Origin: Actinoplanes utahensis
GTDB lineage: Bacteria > Actinomycetota > Actinomycetes > Mycobacteriales > Micromonosporaceae
Assembly: GCF_016862455.1 (NCBI RefSeq)
Contig: NZ_BOMZ01000001.1
Span: 40,038-104,037, forward strand
Direction: 5' to 3'
DNA: 64,000 nt
Positions 51,701 through 59,628 of the stretch are shown here, piece by piece. Position numbers and translations under genes: made by a program. The first letter of the stretch is position 1. Each line of letters starts with the position of its first letter. The notes beneath the pieces are model-generated. The model had not been told where the DNA came from. It saw nothing but the letters and a program-made list of their open reading frames with translations, and did no database searches.

Positions 51701-52782
51701 GGGCCCATGATCAGAGTCAGCGGGGTACGGAACTCGTGGCTGATGTTGGAGAAGAAGGTGGTCTTGGCGCGGTCGAGTTCGGCCAGTTCCTCGGCCCGCC
51801 GCTGCTGCGCCCGGTAGGTGCGGACGCCGGCGATGCCGGCGGCCACGTGACCGGCGGCCAGTTCGAGGAAGCCGCGGTAGGCGGAGTCGAACGGGCGGTA
51901 CCGGTTCAGGGCGGCGACGAGGAAGCCGTACGGCGCGCCGCCCTGTCGCAGCAACGGCAGCACCAGCGCCTCCGTCGGCGGCGCCGGCCAGTCCCCGGAC
52001 GGCAGGACGGCGAACGGCTCCGCGGCCAGCCGCATCCGTACCGTCTCGCCCTGCGCCAGCCGCTCGACCGGCCACGTGCCGACGGCCGCCGCCGGATGCC
52101 CGGCGTCGATCCCGGTCGCCCCGGCGAGCCGCGCCGTGGAGTCGTCATCGAACAGGTAGGTCAGCGTGAACGGCAGGTCCCGCAGGTTGCGGCCCAGCTG
52201 CGCTCCCGCGAACGCCAGCATCTGCTCCTCGGTGCGCACCACGCTCGGGTCCGAGCCGAGGTCGCGCAGCGTCGCCATCCGCCGTTCGCCGATGACCCGG
52301 TCGGTCTCCTCGCTGACCACGCACAGCATCCCGACCACGGCGCCGTCGTCGTCACGCAGCGGGCTGTACGAGAACGTGTGGTACGACTCCTCGGGGTAAC
52401 CGGACCGCTCCACGAACAGCAGCAGCCCCTCGTCCCAGGTCGCCTCCCCGGTCCGCAGCACGGTGTCGATGCGCGGCCCGATGTCGCCCCAGATCTCCGC
52501 CCACACCTCGCCGGCCGGCCGGCCGAGCGCCCACGGGTACTTGCGGCCGAGGGTGTTCCTCCGGTATGCAGCGTTGCAGAAGAACGTCAGCTCGGGGCCC
52601 CACGCCATCCACATCGAGAACCGTGACGACAGCAGGATGCTGACCGCCGTCTGCAGACTCTGCGGCCAGTCCTCGGGCGGCCCGAGCGGGGTCGCGCTCC
52701 AGTCCACCGCGGCGAGATCGTTTCCGACCTCGCTGTCGGCGGAGAAGACGTGTGCGGACGGCCGGCGCTCACTACCGCTCAT
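48739..52782 (-). CDS. Hybrid PAS/GAF histidine kinase - receiver - SpoIIE phosphatase - anti-sigma kinase
   Basis: A 1347-residue cytoplasmic signalling hub. ATG 52782 (MSGSERRPSAH) is chosen; the site is weak. Domains in order: PAS (about 20-150), GAF (165-320), HisKA with H349 in SHEFRTP, HATPase (455-565, EGSGIGLALVQELV), receiver with phosphoacceptor D652 (VISDVMMPRLDG), PAS (730-840), GAF-like (850-990), SpoIIE PP2C (1010-1210, VGGDWYDTIELADGR, GDCVGHG, YTDGLVE), and HATPase_c_2 RsbW-type kinase (1225-1347, AAGEACANAIEHGH). All catalytic motifs look intact. It therefore joins phosphorelay input to both the kinase and the phosphatase of a STAS switch, and the STAS protein follows in the same transcript. 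Confidence 0.94.
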   Translation of the reverse strand: MSGSERRPSAHVFSADSEVGNDLAAVDWSATPLGPPEDWPQSLQTAVSILLSSRFSMWMAWGPELTFFCNAAYRRNTLGRKYPWALGRPAGEVWAEIWGDIGPRIDTVLRTGEATWDEGLLLFVERSGYPEESYHTFSYSPLRDDDGAVVGMLCVVSEETDRVIGERRMATLRDLGSDPSVVRTEEQMLAFAGAQLGRNLRDLPFTLTYLFDDDSTARLAGATGIDAGHPAAAVGTWPVERLAQGETVRMRLAAEPFAVLPSGDWPAPPTEALVLPLLRQGGAPYGFLVAALNRYRPFDSAYRGFLELAAGHVAAGIAGVRTYRAQQRRAEELAELDRAKTTFFSNISHEFRTPLTLIMGPVEDLLADADDGTREQLELIQRNGLRLGKLVNALLDFSRIEAGRMQAVYEPVELAAATAELASVFRSAIERAGLALDVDCPPLAEPVHVDRGMWEKVILNLLSNALKFTFDGRVRVAVHADGGEAVVTVADTGVGVAAEEMPRLFERFHRIENARSRSNEGSGIGLALVQELVGLHGGTITADSTVGRGTTFTIRLPFGKSDPPAAAPQRAVVDAQPFLEEALRWLPADSGPAPEPAAPGGTAVLVADDNADMREYLTRLLRSAGHRVTAVADGQEALESARADVPDLVISDVMMPRLDGLRLVAALRADPRTAGTPVLLLSARAGEEASIEGLEAGADDYLVKPFSAAELLARVRANVELSRLRNHHARWRTALIDSLQEAFFVCDEDGAIIEINSAFTDILGYGPEGLPYGPVPPWWPDPETDAEAHDAVSDALAMLLGQSHGSYTIPVVHRDGHRLWAAAAFNQVRDPDTGRLVVVGTFRDVTAEHYAIQRDSALAALGLCLSEAENLDGALTAVLGELREIWQAAYVLAAVFTEPGRPVVTATDGAPTWETLAPERRDEILALHDRPALTPAGSGITLDHPYGTMVLWIEPGPKRPFTEPDETLLALLAGHLSQGLHRIHQIDQQRETALALQRAILGPDRLPSGFAVRYEPATRPLKVGGDWYDTIELADGRIGIVVGDCVGHGLRAATVMGQLRSACRALLLRDSSPARALMSLDQFAGHLPGATCATVFCGVLDAATGHLTYSSAGHPPAIVGHPDGTTHLLDQGRSRPLAVHPGDDRPEATYTVPPRATLLLYTDGLVERRRRPLSIGIDQASAAVRHGLGTPIEDLASEIMDRLTPDSGYDDDVALLLYRHPGPLELEFPAESGRLSGVRAALRNWLERCGIDANTTQNILVAAGEACANAIEHGHRDAPGGRIRLRAAATAGDLRLIVTDTGRWKTPDPATSPYRGRGLKLMRAFMHAVTVTSGTTGTIVDMQARIS

Positions 52783-52941
52783 CGCTGTTCGCTGTTCCCC
52801 TTGCCCCAGGCCGTCAAAACCCCGCCGCGCCAAGGTATCCGCCGGTCCACCGCCGCGGGGAGCGGGGTCAGCCTTCCGATGTCCTCCCGTACCCTGATCA
52901 ACAAGTCGGCTAACACCGCCATCGGTTCCGGTCGGCGAGGG

Positions 52942-53062
52942 TTCTCTCACACCACGCTTCGGTACGGGCCACGCAGCGTCCCGTGACTCGCGGCGGCCAC
53001 GGCAGGCCTCCCCTCCCGGCCGCCCCCGGCTGCGGGTCATGCATGCCCGTGCCGGTCACCCC
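52942..53062. repeat. Dispersed repeat, copy B (about 121 bp)
   Basis: Partner of 35644-35763, about 90% identical by eye. It sits between the divergent sensor gene (start 52782) and the small acidic gene (start 53125). No gene was otherwise seen in 52783-53124. Confidence 0.85.
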
Positions 53063-53124
53063 TGATCACACGCGTTCCGCCGGCCGTGGGGCATCAGAGC
53101 GGGCCGGGCGGGTATAGGACGATC

Positions 53125-53352
53125 ATGAGTGATGTCGATCCCGAGCAGTACAGCGAGTTCACCACCGGGGACGGGCCGGGTTCCGCCGACGCCGAGCAGC
53201 GGCGCGCCCAGGAGCATCCGGCGCAGGAGGCGCACGGCGGCAGCATGGCGCCCGGCCTGGTCGACGACACCGGTCACCGTACGCCCGAACCGGTCCCCGG
53301 CGAGGACGCCGAGGGTGAGCCGGCCGGCCCGGCGGGTAGGGAAGTGGCATGA
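53125..53352 (+). CDS. Small acidic hypothetical protein (75 aa)
   Basis: MSDVDPEQYSEFTTGDGPGS begins a 75-residue protein rich in Glu, Pro and Gly, probably disordered. AGGA precedes the ATG by five bases. It overlaps the next gene as ATGA (53349-53352). No family is recognised. Confidence 0.65.
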   Translation: MSDVDPEQYSEFTTGDGPGSADAEQRRAQEHPAQEAHGGSMAPGLVDDTGHRTPEPVPGEDAEGEPAGPAGREVA

Positions 53353-53573
53353 ACGACGTATCGGACTGGTATCCGCAGAACGATCCCGACCGGGCCCGGG
53401 GCCTGATCACCGACGCGCAGGGCGAGTTCGTCCAGCAGCATCCCGGCGGGGCGTTCGACCCCCGTACCTTCCGTCGCACCTCCCGTGCCGGCGGCCGGGG
53501 CCCGGCGGGACAGGCGCGCCCGGAGGGTGAGCGGGGGCCTTCCGGGTCACCCGCCAGTGTCCATCGTGAATAG
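53349..53573 (+). CDS. Small hydrophilic hypothetical protein (74 aa)
   Basis: MNDVSDWYPQNDPDRARGLI starts a 74-residue protein with a structured N-terminal half (DAQGEFVQQHPGGAFDPRTFRR) and an Arg/Gly-rich tail. It is coupled to the preceding gene by ATGA. The hairpin at 53597-53633 follows it. Function unknown. Confidence 0.6.
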   Translation: MNDVSDWYPQNDPDRARGLITDAQGEFVQQHPGGAFDPRTFRRTSRAGGRGPAGQARPEGERGPSGSPASVHRE

Positions 53574-53596
53574 TCAAGCCCCTGGTCGGCTTCGGA

Positions 53597-53633
53597 CCGG
53601 CTCCCGCGAACGGTCGATCCTCAAGGGAGCCGG
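53597..53633 (+). terminator. Hairpin between the small-gene pair and the TPR/P-loop gene
   Basis: CCGGCTCCC and GGGAGCCGG form a 9-bp stem with a 19-nt loop, 24 bases after the stop at 53573. It may end the two-gene transcript. A -10-like TAGATT (53641-53646) follows. Confidence 0.5.
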
Positions 53634-53653
53634 CAGCCGGTAGATTCCCACGG

Positions 53654-56600
53654 GTGCGGCTCGCTCCCATCAAGTCGCGGGTTCCGCTGGGGAGCAGTAT
53701 TCGTGTCACTGTCTACGTCGGGGAGCCGATCGAGGGCACCCTTGTCGACATCGACGACGAATGTCTGATCATCAGCGACCTCGGCGGCGACGAGATCATC
53801 CTTGAAGCGCCTGCCATCGCCATGGTCGTGCGCACCTCCCCCGGCGCGAACGGCGGCGGTGACAGCGGCGCACGGCCGCCGGCGCCGATGCCGGAGGCGA
53901 CCGACGGCGACGGCGGCGGCCCGGCGCCTCCCCCGGCGCCGGCCGCCGCCCCGGTGGTGCGGCACGTCCCGCTGCCGCCGGGCTCGCGGACGGTCCTCGC
54001 CGCCTTGACCCAGCAGGTACGGGCGGTCACCTTGGAGGTGCCGCCGGTCGTGTGGGAGGTCTACGACAGCGATCTGGACGTCGAATTCCGCCACCGGCTG
54101 AAACGCGACCTGGTGGCCGAGCGCAACCGGTACGAGTACGCCGTCAAGACCAAGGACCCGGACAAGATCCTGCAGTGTGTGGCGGGCCTGCGCCGGATCG
54201 CGGACGAGTACCGGGCCCCGGACGCGCTCCAGATCGCCGGCCGCATGCTGTGGCGGCTGGGCCGCCGCGAGGAGGCTCGCGACCTGTTCTCCGACGCGGC
54301 CGACGTTCTCGACGACAGCCTGTCGTGCTTCGACCTCGCGATGGCCCAGCGGCTGACCGGTGAACACGAGCACTCCCCGGCGACGCTGCGCCGCTGCATC
54401 AAGGCCGACTCCGCGCCGTTCGACCTGCCGCTGACCGCCCTCAGCGCGATCGCGCTGACCGAGATCGGGGGCCGGGCCGAGCTCGCCGGGCTGATCCGCG
54501 ATGCCGCCCGATGGCCGGCCGGCGCCGGCCGGCTCGCGGTGCTGCACTGCGGCCTCGTCTGCGTGTCACCGACCGAGCTGACCGGGTTTCCCGGCGATCA
54601 GTGGAACTCCCCCGACGCCGCGCCGGAGGCGTTCCTGGCGCTCGCCGGCGCCCTTCATTTCGCCCCGGAGCCGGCCACCCCGGCCCCCGCCGCGACGGTC
54701 GCCCCGCCCGCCCCGTCACCGGCCGCCGAGCCGGCTGCCCCGATCGAGCCGCCGGCCGTGGTGGCCGTCCCGCCGGTGGAAGCGGCCTCCCCCGTCGAGG
54801 ACCTCGCCCAAGAGGTGCACACCAGTCTGCGCCGTAAGGACCTCCCTGCGGCCGAGCGTTCGCTCGCCCGGCTGGTGCGGCTCGCCCCGGAGGATTCGCT
54901 GACCTGGACCGCGGAACGCGCCGTGTCGAACGCGCGCAGCGAACCGGCCCCGGGCACGCCGGTTCCCGGTCCGCCACCGAAACCGGCCGCGCGCAAACCC
55001 ATGTACACCTCGCAGAGCAAGCACAGCGGCCCGTCGTCCCTGGCCGAGGAGGCGCTCCGGCTGGGCGACCTCGAGAATGCGGAACGCTGGTTCCGGCAGG
55101 CCATCGCGCAGGGTGATCAGCCGGCCCGCGCCGTACGCAGGCTGGTCAACATGCTGTCGACCCGGATGAAGAACCGGGAGGAGGCGCTGGCGGTCCTCGA
55201 CGAGAACCGCCGGCTGTTCCGGACGCCGACGGAGCTGTGGAGCTGGTCGCAGGACCGCAGCACGGTGCTGGAGCACGCCGGGCGGTGGCCGGAGGCGGTC
55301 GAGCAGCTGCGCCCCATGATCACCTCGGCGCCGACCAGGGACGACCGCATCCGGGTGGTACGGCGGCTCACCGCCGCCCTGCTCAAGAGCACCCGGCACG
55401 AGGAGGCCAAGGAGCTTCTGGAGGCGGAGCTGCGCCGTCATCCCCGCCACCGGTCCCTGGAGACGCTGCTCGAACAGCTCAACACCGCGATGGAGACGAA
55501 CATCTGGTCGGTCGTCGAGATGACGCTGCAGCTCCAGGTGGAGACGACGACCGAGCTGTCGCCGCTACTGGCGTTCCATCTCGACCGGTGCGAGTACTGG
55601 GGTGTCCCGACCGAGAGCCGGACCCGTGGGCAGTACACCGAGGAGGACATCGAGCGGGTCGACCGCCTGGTCTCCGGGCGTGCCAAGAACCGGTTGCTCG
55701 GCACGGACCTGCCGCGCGAGCGGGCGGAGGCCAACCTGTCCGCGGCCCGGATCATGCAGGACCTGGGCATCACCGACGACGGCTTCCGGAAACGCCTGCG
55801 GTACTTCGCGGCCGCCATGGGCGACGCCTGCGCCCTCGAGGCCAGGGTCACCGCCGACGTGATCCGCGCCTATTACACCGAGGCGGTGAGCGTGAAACCC
55901 GACTGGGACGACGTCGTCGACTTCAAGCTGCGCCAGCTCGTCATGTCGTTCACCCTCACCAACGTGCAGCTGCTCGAGGACGGCAAGGTGCCGCCGCTGG
56001 AGAAGGCGCTCGCGCTCGTCATGCGGCAGAAGCATCTGGCGCCGCAAGTCCTCGGCGCGTTGCTGGCCCTGCCGACCCAGGGAGAGGTGCCGGCCCGGCT
56101 GATCCGGCGGATCTGGGCCGACCGGACCACCCGGGAGCTGTTCCAGGAGGCCGTCGCCGCGCACCTCGGCTCGCCGACGCCACTCAACGACCAGGCCTCG
56201 TTCACCTCGGCGTGGGCGGCGGCCGCGGAGCAGGACCGGCGGGGACGCCGGGCGTACCGGCAGATCAACACGCTGGCCGAGGTCGGCCCGGCGCTCGTGG
56301 CGCTCGACCGGCACCGCGCGGAACTGGACCGGATCGCCGAGGAGACCCGCGAGCTGACCTCGAAGACGGACCTGCAACGGGTGATCAGCTGCCAGCAGAT
56401 CGTCACCAGCCTGCGGCGGTACTCGGCGCAGGGCGCGTACGTCGAACGCGAGCGGCTGTTCAGCACGGTGCACGCCGCGATCCGGGACCTGGTCGCCGAG
56501 TTCGAGACCGCGCCCACGGTGCTGTCGGTGGAGACCCTGCACCCGTACCTGTTCGCCCTGGACCACGAGCTGGAGGAGGACTTCCGGCGGTACTCGGCGA

Positions 56601-58111
56601 AGGCCGCCCCGGAGAGTCTGCGGGTGGAGGTGGTCCTCGACCGGTACCTGCCGGCCGCCGGCGAGGTGACGGTGCAGCTGCAGGTCTCCAACGGCTTCGA
56701 CGCGATGCCGGTGAGCAACGTGGAACTGGAGATCGTGCACAGCGCGGAGTACACCGCCGCCAAGAACACCGTCCCGGTCGCCGAGTCGATCGGCGCCGGG
56801 GAGTCCCAGACCTGCCAGTTGTCGCTGACGGCCACCCCGAACGCGATCGAGCAGGAGCTCATCACGCTGCACAGCAAGGTCGCCTTCACCCTGCGGTCGG
56901 GGGAACGGGTCACCGCGCCGGTCGAGCCGAAGTCGATCCGCCTGCATCCGGACGAGGAGTGGGTCGAGATCGACAACCCGTTCAGCGCCGGCCTGCCGGT
57001 CGAGGACCCGGGCATGTTCAAGGGGCGCGACGAGCTGATCGCCGATCTGATCGAGACGGTCGGCGACTCCCGGGGCAGCGTCATCGTCTACGGGCAGAAG
57101 CGGGCCGGCAAGTCGTCGGTGCTGTACCACCTGCGGGAGAAGCTGCGGCCGCCCTATCTGGCGGTGAAGATGAGCATCGGCGACCTCCCCGGCGGCGAGG
57201 ACCTCGGTGACCTGCTGTACGCCATCGCCATGGAGATGTACCAGGTCCTGAGCGAGCGGGTCGAGGATCACGGCCTGCCCACCGGCCCGCCGCCGGAACC
57301 GGACGTCGAGCAGATCCGGCTCGCTCCGCAGCCGAAGTTCAACGACTACATGCGGCGGCTGCGCAGGTGGTTGCGGGACGTGCCCGGCCTGGGCGACAGC
57401 ACCCTGGTGCTGTTGGTCGACGAGTTCACCGTGCTCCACACCAAGATGCGCACCGGTGAGCTGCCCAACGACTTCATGAAGGGCTGGAAGGCGATCCTGG
57501 AACGCGGCTACTTCCGCTGCGTGCTCGTCGGCAACGACCTGATGCCCCGGTTCATCCTCGACTACCCCAACGAGTTCCAGGTGGCGCTGGAGAAACGGGT
57601 CTCCTACCTCGGCGAGGTGTACGCCCGGCAGCTCATCGAGGATCCGATCCGGCTTCCCGACGGCCAGAGCCGGTACCGCGGTGACGCCGTCGAGCGGATC
57701 CTGCGCCTCACCGGCTGCAGCCCCTACTACATCCAGCTGTTGTGCCACGCCCTGGTCCATTACATGAACCAGCCGGACGTCCTCGCGGCGGTCATCGGCC
57801 CGGCCGACGTGGACACGGTGGCGAAGAAGCTGATCGCGGAACTGGACCGCAACCAGTTCGACAACCTGCTGACGCCGGGCGACAGCGAGGTGACCGACAT
57901 CAGCGGTGACCTGGTCATCGAGGTGTTGCGGGCGACCCACCGGGACCCGGGGCGCTACATGTACCACGAGATCAACCACGGCGCCCACCCCGAGGCCGAT
58001 CGCGTCATCCAGGACCTCGAACGCCGTGAGGTGGTGAAACGGATCCCCGGTGACCGGGTCCGCATCCAGGTCGGCCTGTTCAGCGAGTGGCTGCAGCACC
58101 GATGGATGTGA
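53654..58111 (+). CDS. Sm-like / TPR / P-loop NTPase protein (1485 aa)
   Basis: A very large cytoplasmic protein with no named family that I can assign. Residues about 8-58 (GSSIRVTVYVGEPIEGTLVDIDDECLIISD in two parts, DEIILEAPAI) look like an Sm/Hfq-type barrel. Pro/Ala-rich linkers at about 62-105 and 335-375 flank helical repeats of TPR type (about 130-270 and 385-620). A helical and beta-rich middle follows. The C-terminal NTPase starts at NPFSAGLPVEDPGMFKGRDEL (about 1108), with Walker A GQKRAGKSS at about 1147, Walker B VLLVDEF at about 1253 and a winged-helix end. GTG 53654 lacks a ribosome site; TAGATT seven bases upstream suggests a leaderless mRNA. Its end overlaps the HEPN gene. 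Confidence 0.85.
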   Translation: MRLAPIKSRVPLGSSIRVTVYVGEPIEGTLVDIDDECLIISDLGGDEIILEAPAIAMVVRTSPGANGGGDSGARPPAPMPEATDGDGGGPAPPPAPAAAPVVRHVPLPPGSRTVLAALTQQVRAVTLEVPPVVWEVYDSDLDVEFRHRLKRDLVAERNRYEYAVKTKDPDKILQCVAGLRRIADEYRAPDALQIAGRMLWRLGRREEARDLFSDAADVLDDSLSCFDLAMAQRLTGEHEHSPATLRRCIKADSAPFDLPLTALSAIALTEIGGRAELAGLIRDAARWPAGAGRLAVLHCGLVCVSPTELTGFPGDQWNSPDAAPEAFLALAGALHFAPEPATPAPAATVAPPAPSPAAEPAAPIEPPAVVAVPPVEAASPVEDLAQEVHTSLRRKDLPAAERSLARLVRLAPEDSLTWTAERAVSNARSEPAPGTPVPGPPPKPAARKPMYTSQSKHSGPSSLAEEALRLGDLENAERWFRQAIAQGDQPARAVRRLVNMLSTRMKNREEALAVLDENRRLFRTPTELWSWSQDRSTVLEHAGRWPEAVEQLRPMITSAPTRDDRIRVVRRLTAALLKSTRHEEAKELLEAELRRHPRHRSLETLLEQLNTAMETNIWSVVEMTLQLQVETTTELSPLLAFHLDRCEYWGVPTESRTRGQYTEEDIERVDRLVSGRAKNRLLGTDLPRERAEANLSAARIMQDLGITDDGFRKRLRYFAAAMGDACALEARVTADVIRAYYTEAVSVKPDWDDVVDFKLRQLVMSFTLTNVQLLEDGKVPPLEKALALVMRQKHLAPQVLGALLALPTQGEVPARLIRRIWADRTTRELFQEAVAAHLGSPTPLNDQASFTSAWAAAAEQDRRGRRAYRQINTLAEVGPALVALDRHRAELDRIAEETRELTSKTDLQRVISCQQIVTSLRRYSAQGAYVERERLFSTVHAAIRDLVAEFETAPTVLSVETLHPYLFALDHELEEDFRRYSAKAAPESLRVEVVLDRYLPAAGEVTVQLQVSNGFDAMPVSNVELEIVHSAEYTAAKNTVPVAESIGAGESQTCQLSLTATPNAIEQELITLHSKVAFTLRSGERVTAPVEPKSIRLHPDEEWVEIDNPFSAGLPVEDPGMFKGRDELIADLIETVGDSRGSVIVYGQKRAGKSSVLYHLREKLRPPYLAVKMSIGDLPGGEDLGDLLYAIAMEMYQVLSERVEDHGLPTGPPPEPDVEQIRLAPQPKFNDYMRRLRRWLRDVPGLGDSTLVLLVDEFTVLHTKMRTGELPNDFMKGWKAILERGYFRCVLVGNDLMPRFILDYPNEFQVALEKRVSYLGEVYARQLIEDPIRLPDGQSRYRGDAVERILRLTGCSPYYIQLLCHALVHYMNQPDVLAAVIGPADVDTVAKKLIAELDRNQFDNLLTPGDSEVTDISGDLVIEVLRATHRDPGRYMYHEINHGAHPEADRVIQDLERREVVKRIPGDRVRIQVGLFSEWLQHRWM

Positions 58112-59628
58112 ACCCGTACGCCAGCTACGGTCTGATCGTCACCGGCGCGGATTTCGTCGGGCGGCAGGACGCGATGCGGTCGGTCCGCAGCCGGATGTTC
58201 ACGTCGCTGGCGCCCGTCTCGATCGTCGGGGCGCCCCGGATCGGCAAATCCAGCCTCGCCGCGCAGGCCCTCGAGACCTACGCCACCGGGACCAGCCCCG
58301 CCGGGCTCACCTTCGTCCCGATCACGATCACGGTCAGCGGCGCCGATTCCGAACAGTCACTGTTCCGTGAGCTCGCCGACCTGATCCACGAGTGGATCGA
58401 GGATCGTGGCCGGCTCACCGACCGGCTCCAGACGCCGTACGCCGCCCTCGAGGCCGCCGTCACCTGGGACGACATGTGCCGCTGCCTGAAGGCGTACCTC
58501 CGGCAGGTCCGGCGGGCCGGCTATCAGGTGGTCGCCGTGCTCGACGAGTTCGACGCGGCGCGCAACGTGTTCACCCGGGCGGCCCCGTTCGAGTTCCTGC
58601 GGACCCTCGCCCACGAGGAGAAGTTCCGGGTCGGGCTGATCACCACGTCGCGCCGCAGCCTGGGCGAGATCGTGGTGAAGTCGACCGCCGAGATGTCGAC
58701 GTTCCCGGGGATCTTCGGGCAGTCGGTGACGGTCGGCTGCTTCACCGCCGCGGAACTCACCGAGCTGATCGGGCGATCGCCGTACCGGGACGCCGATCTC
58801 CGGCAGGCTCTGTCCGGGTGGCTGACCCTGGAGACCGGCGGCCATCCCTTCCTGTCCTCGGCGCTGCTGTCGGTGCTGCACGAGCGGTGGGCGTTCTACG
58901 GGCCGGCGCCCGCCGAGACGCTGGACCGCGGCTGCCGGCAGGCCGTCGCCGCCTGCGGCCAGCTCACCGTCGACTACTACCGGTCCATGCTGGAGCTGCT
59001 GCGCGAGGAGAACCGGCTGGGCAAACTGCTCGAGGTGCTGTTCGGGCCGCAGGAGACGGCCGGGCCGCTGGACGCCGAACGGATGTCGCGTGAGGGCATC
59101 ATCAAACCGACCGACGACGGATGGACGGCGTTCTCCGAGAGCTTCGGGCAGTACCTGCTGTCGCTGGAGGACACCCGCGCCTCCGACGACTGGCGGCTGT
59201 GGCGCCGCACCGAGATCGGGCTGCGCGCCGCCCTCTCCTCGGCGCTGGAGAACGCGTACGGCGACGCCTGGCCGGTCACCCTCGCGGACAGCCAGTCGAG
59301 GCTGGTCGGGGAATGGCGCAAGCGGCAGGAACGCGACCGCGCGTTCGGCGAGGCGACCGACGCCGGCAGCCTTCTGGACTACACCCATCCGCGGGAGCTG
59401 CTGCAGGTCATGGTGCTGCACTGGCAGCAGGTCGAGCCGTACTTCGGCCGCGCCGAAGCGGAATGGCGCCAGCGGATCGAACTGATCGCCAAGGTCCGCA
59501 ACCCGATGGCCCACAACCGCAACGCCGGCACGTCACCGACGTTGATGGAACACTTCCGGATCGCCTGCCGGGACATCCTCCACTGGCTCGCGGCCGCGGC
59601 CGCCACCCGGCCGGCTCAGAACGCCTAG
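58102..59628 (+). CDS. P-loop NTPase with C-terminal HEPN (Swt1-like) domain
   Basis: A 508-residue protein. ATG 58102 overlaps the upstream stop by ten bases, so translation is coupled. The N-terminus NPYASYGLIVTGADFVGRQDAM echoes the NTPase entry of the neighbour. Walker A is GAPRIGKSS (about 43-51) and Walker B is VVAVLDEFDAAR (about 147). The last 100 residues (DYTHPRELLQVMVLHWQQVE, RIELIAKVRNPMAHNRNAG) match a Swt1-type HEPN, with the RNase signature R466-NPMA-H471. HEPN proteins of this kind cut RNA in toxin, defence and RNA-quality systems. An effector fused to a switch NTPase is the simplest reading. Confidence 0.85.
   Translation: MDVNPYASYGLIVTGADFVGRQDAMRSVRSRMFTSLAPVSIVGAPRIGKSSLAAQALETYATGTSPAGLTFVPITITVSGADSEQSLFRELADLIHEWIEDRGRLTDRLQTPYAALEAAVTWDDMCRCLKAYLRQVRRAGYQVVAVLDEFDAARNVFTRAAPFEFLRTLAHEEKFRVGLITTSRRSLGEIVVKSTAEMSTFPGIFGQSVTVGCFTAAELTELIGRSPYRDADLRQALSGWLTLETGGHPFLSSALLSVLHERWAFYGPAPAETLDRGCRQAVAACGQLTVDYYRSMLELLREENRLGKLLEVLFGPQETAGPLDAERMSREGIIKPTDDGWTAFSESFGQYLLSLEDTRASDDWRLWRRTEIGLRAALSSALENAYGDAWPVTLADSQSRLVGEWRKRQERDRAFGEATDAGSLLDYTHPRELLQVMVLHWQQVEPYFGRAEAEWRQRIELIAKVRNPMAHNRNAGTSPTLMEHFRIACRDILHWLAAAAATRPAQNA

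Noticed and set aside
48802..52626. 1274-codon open frame on the plus strand
   Set aside because: Antisense shadow of the 1347-residue sensor gene, which has complete domain motifs.
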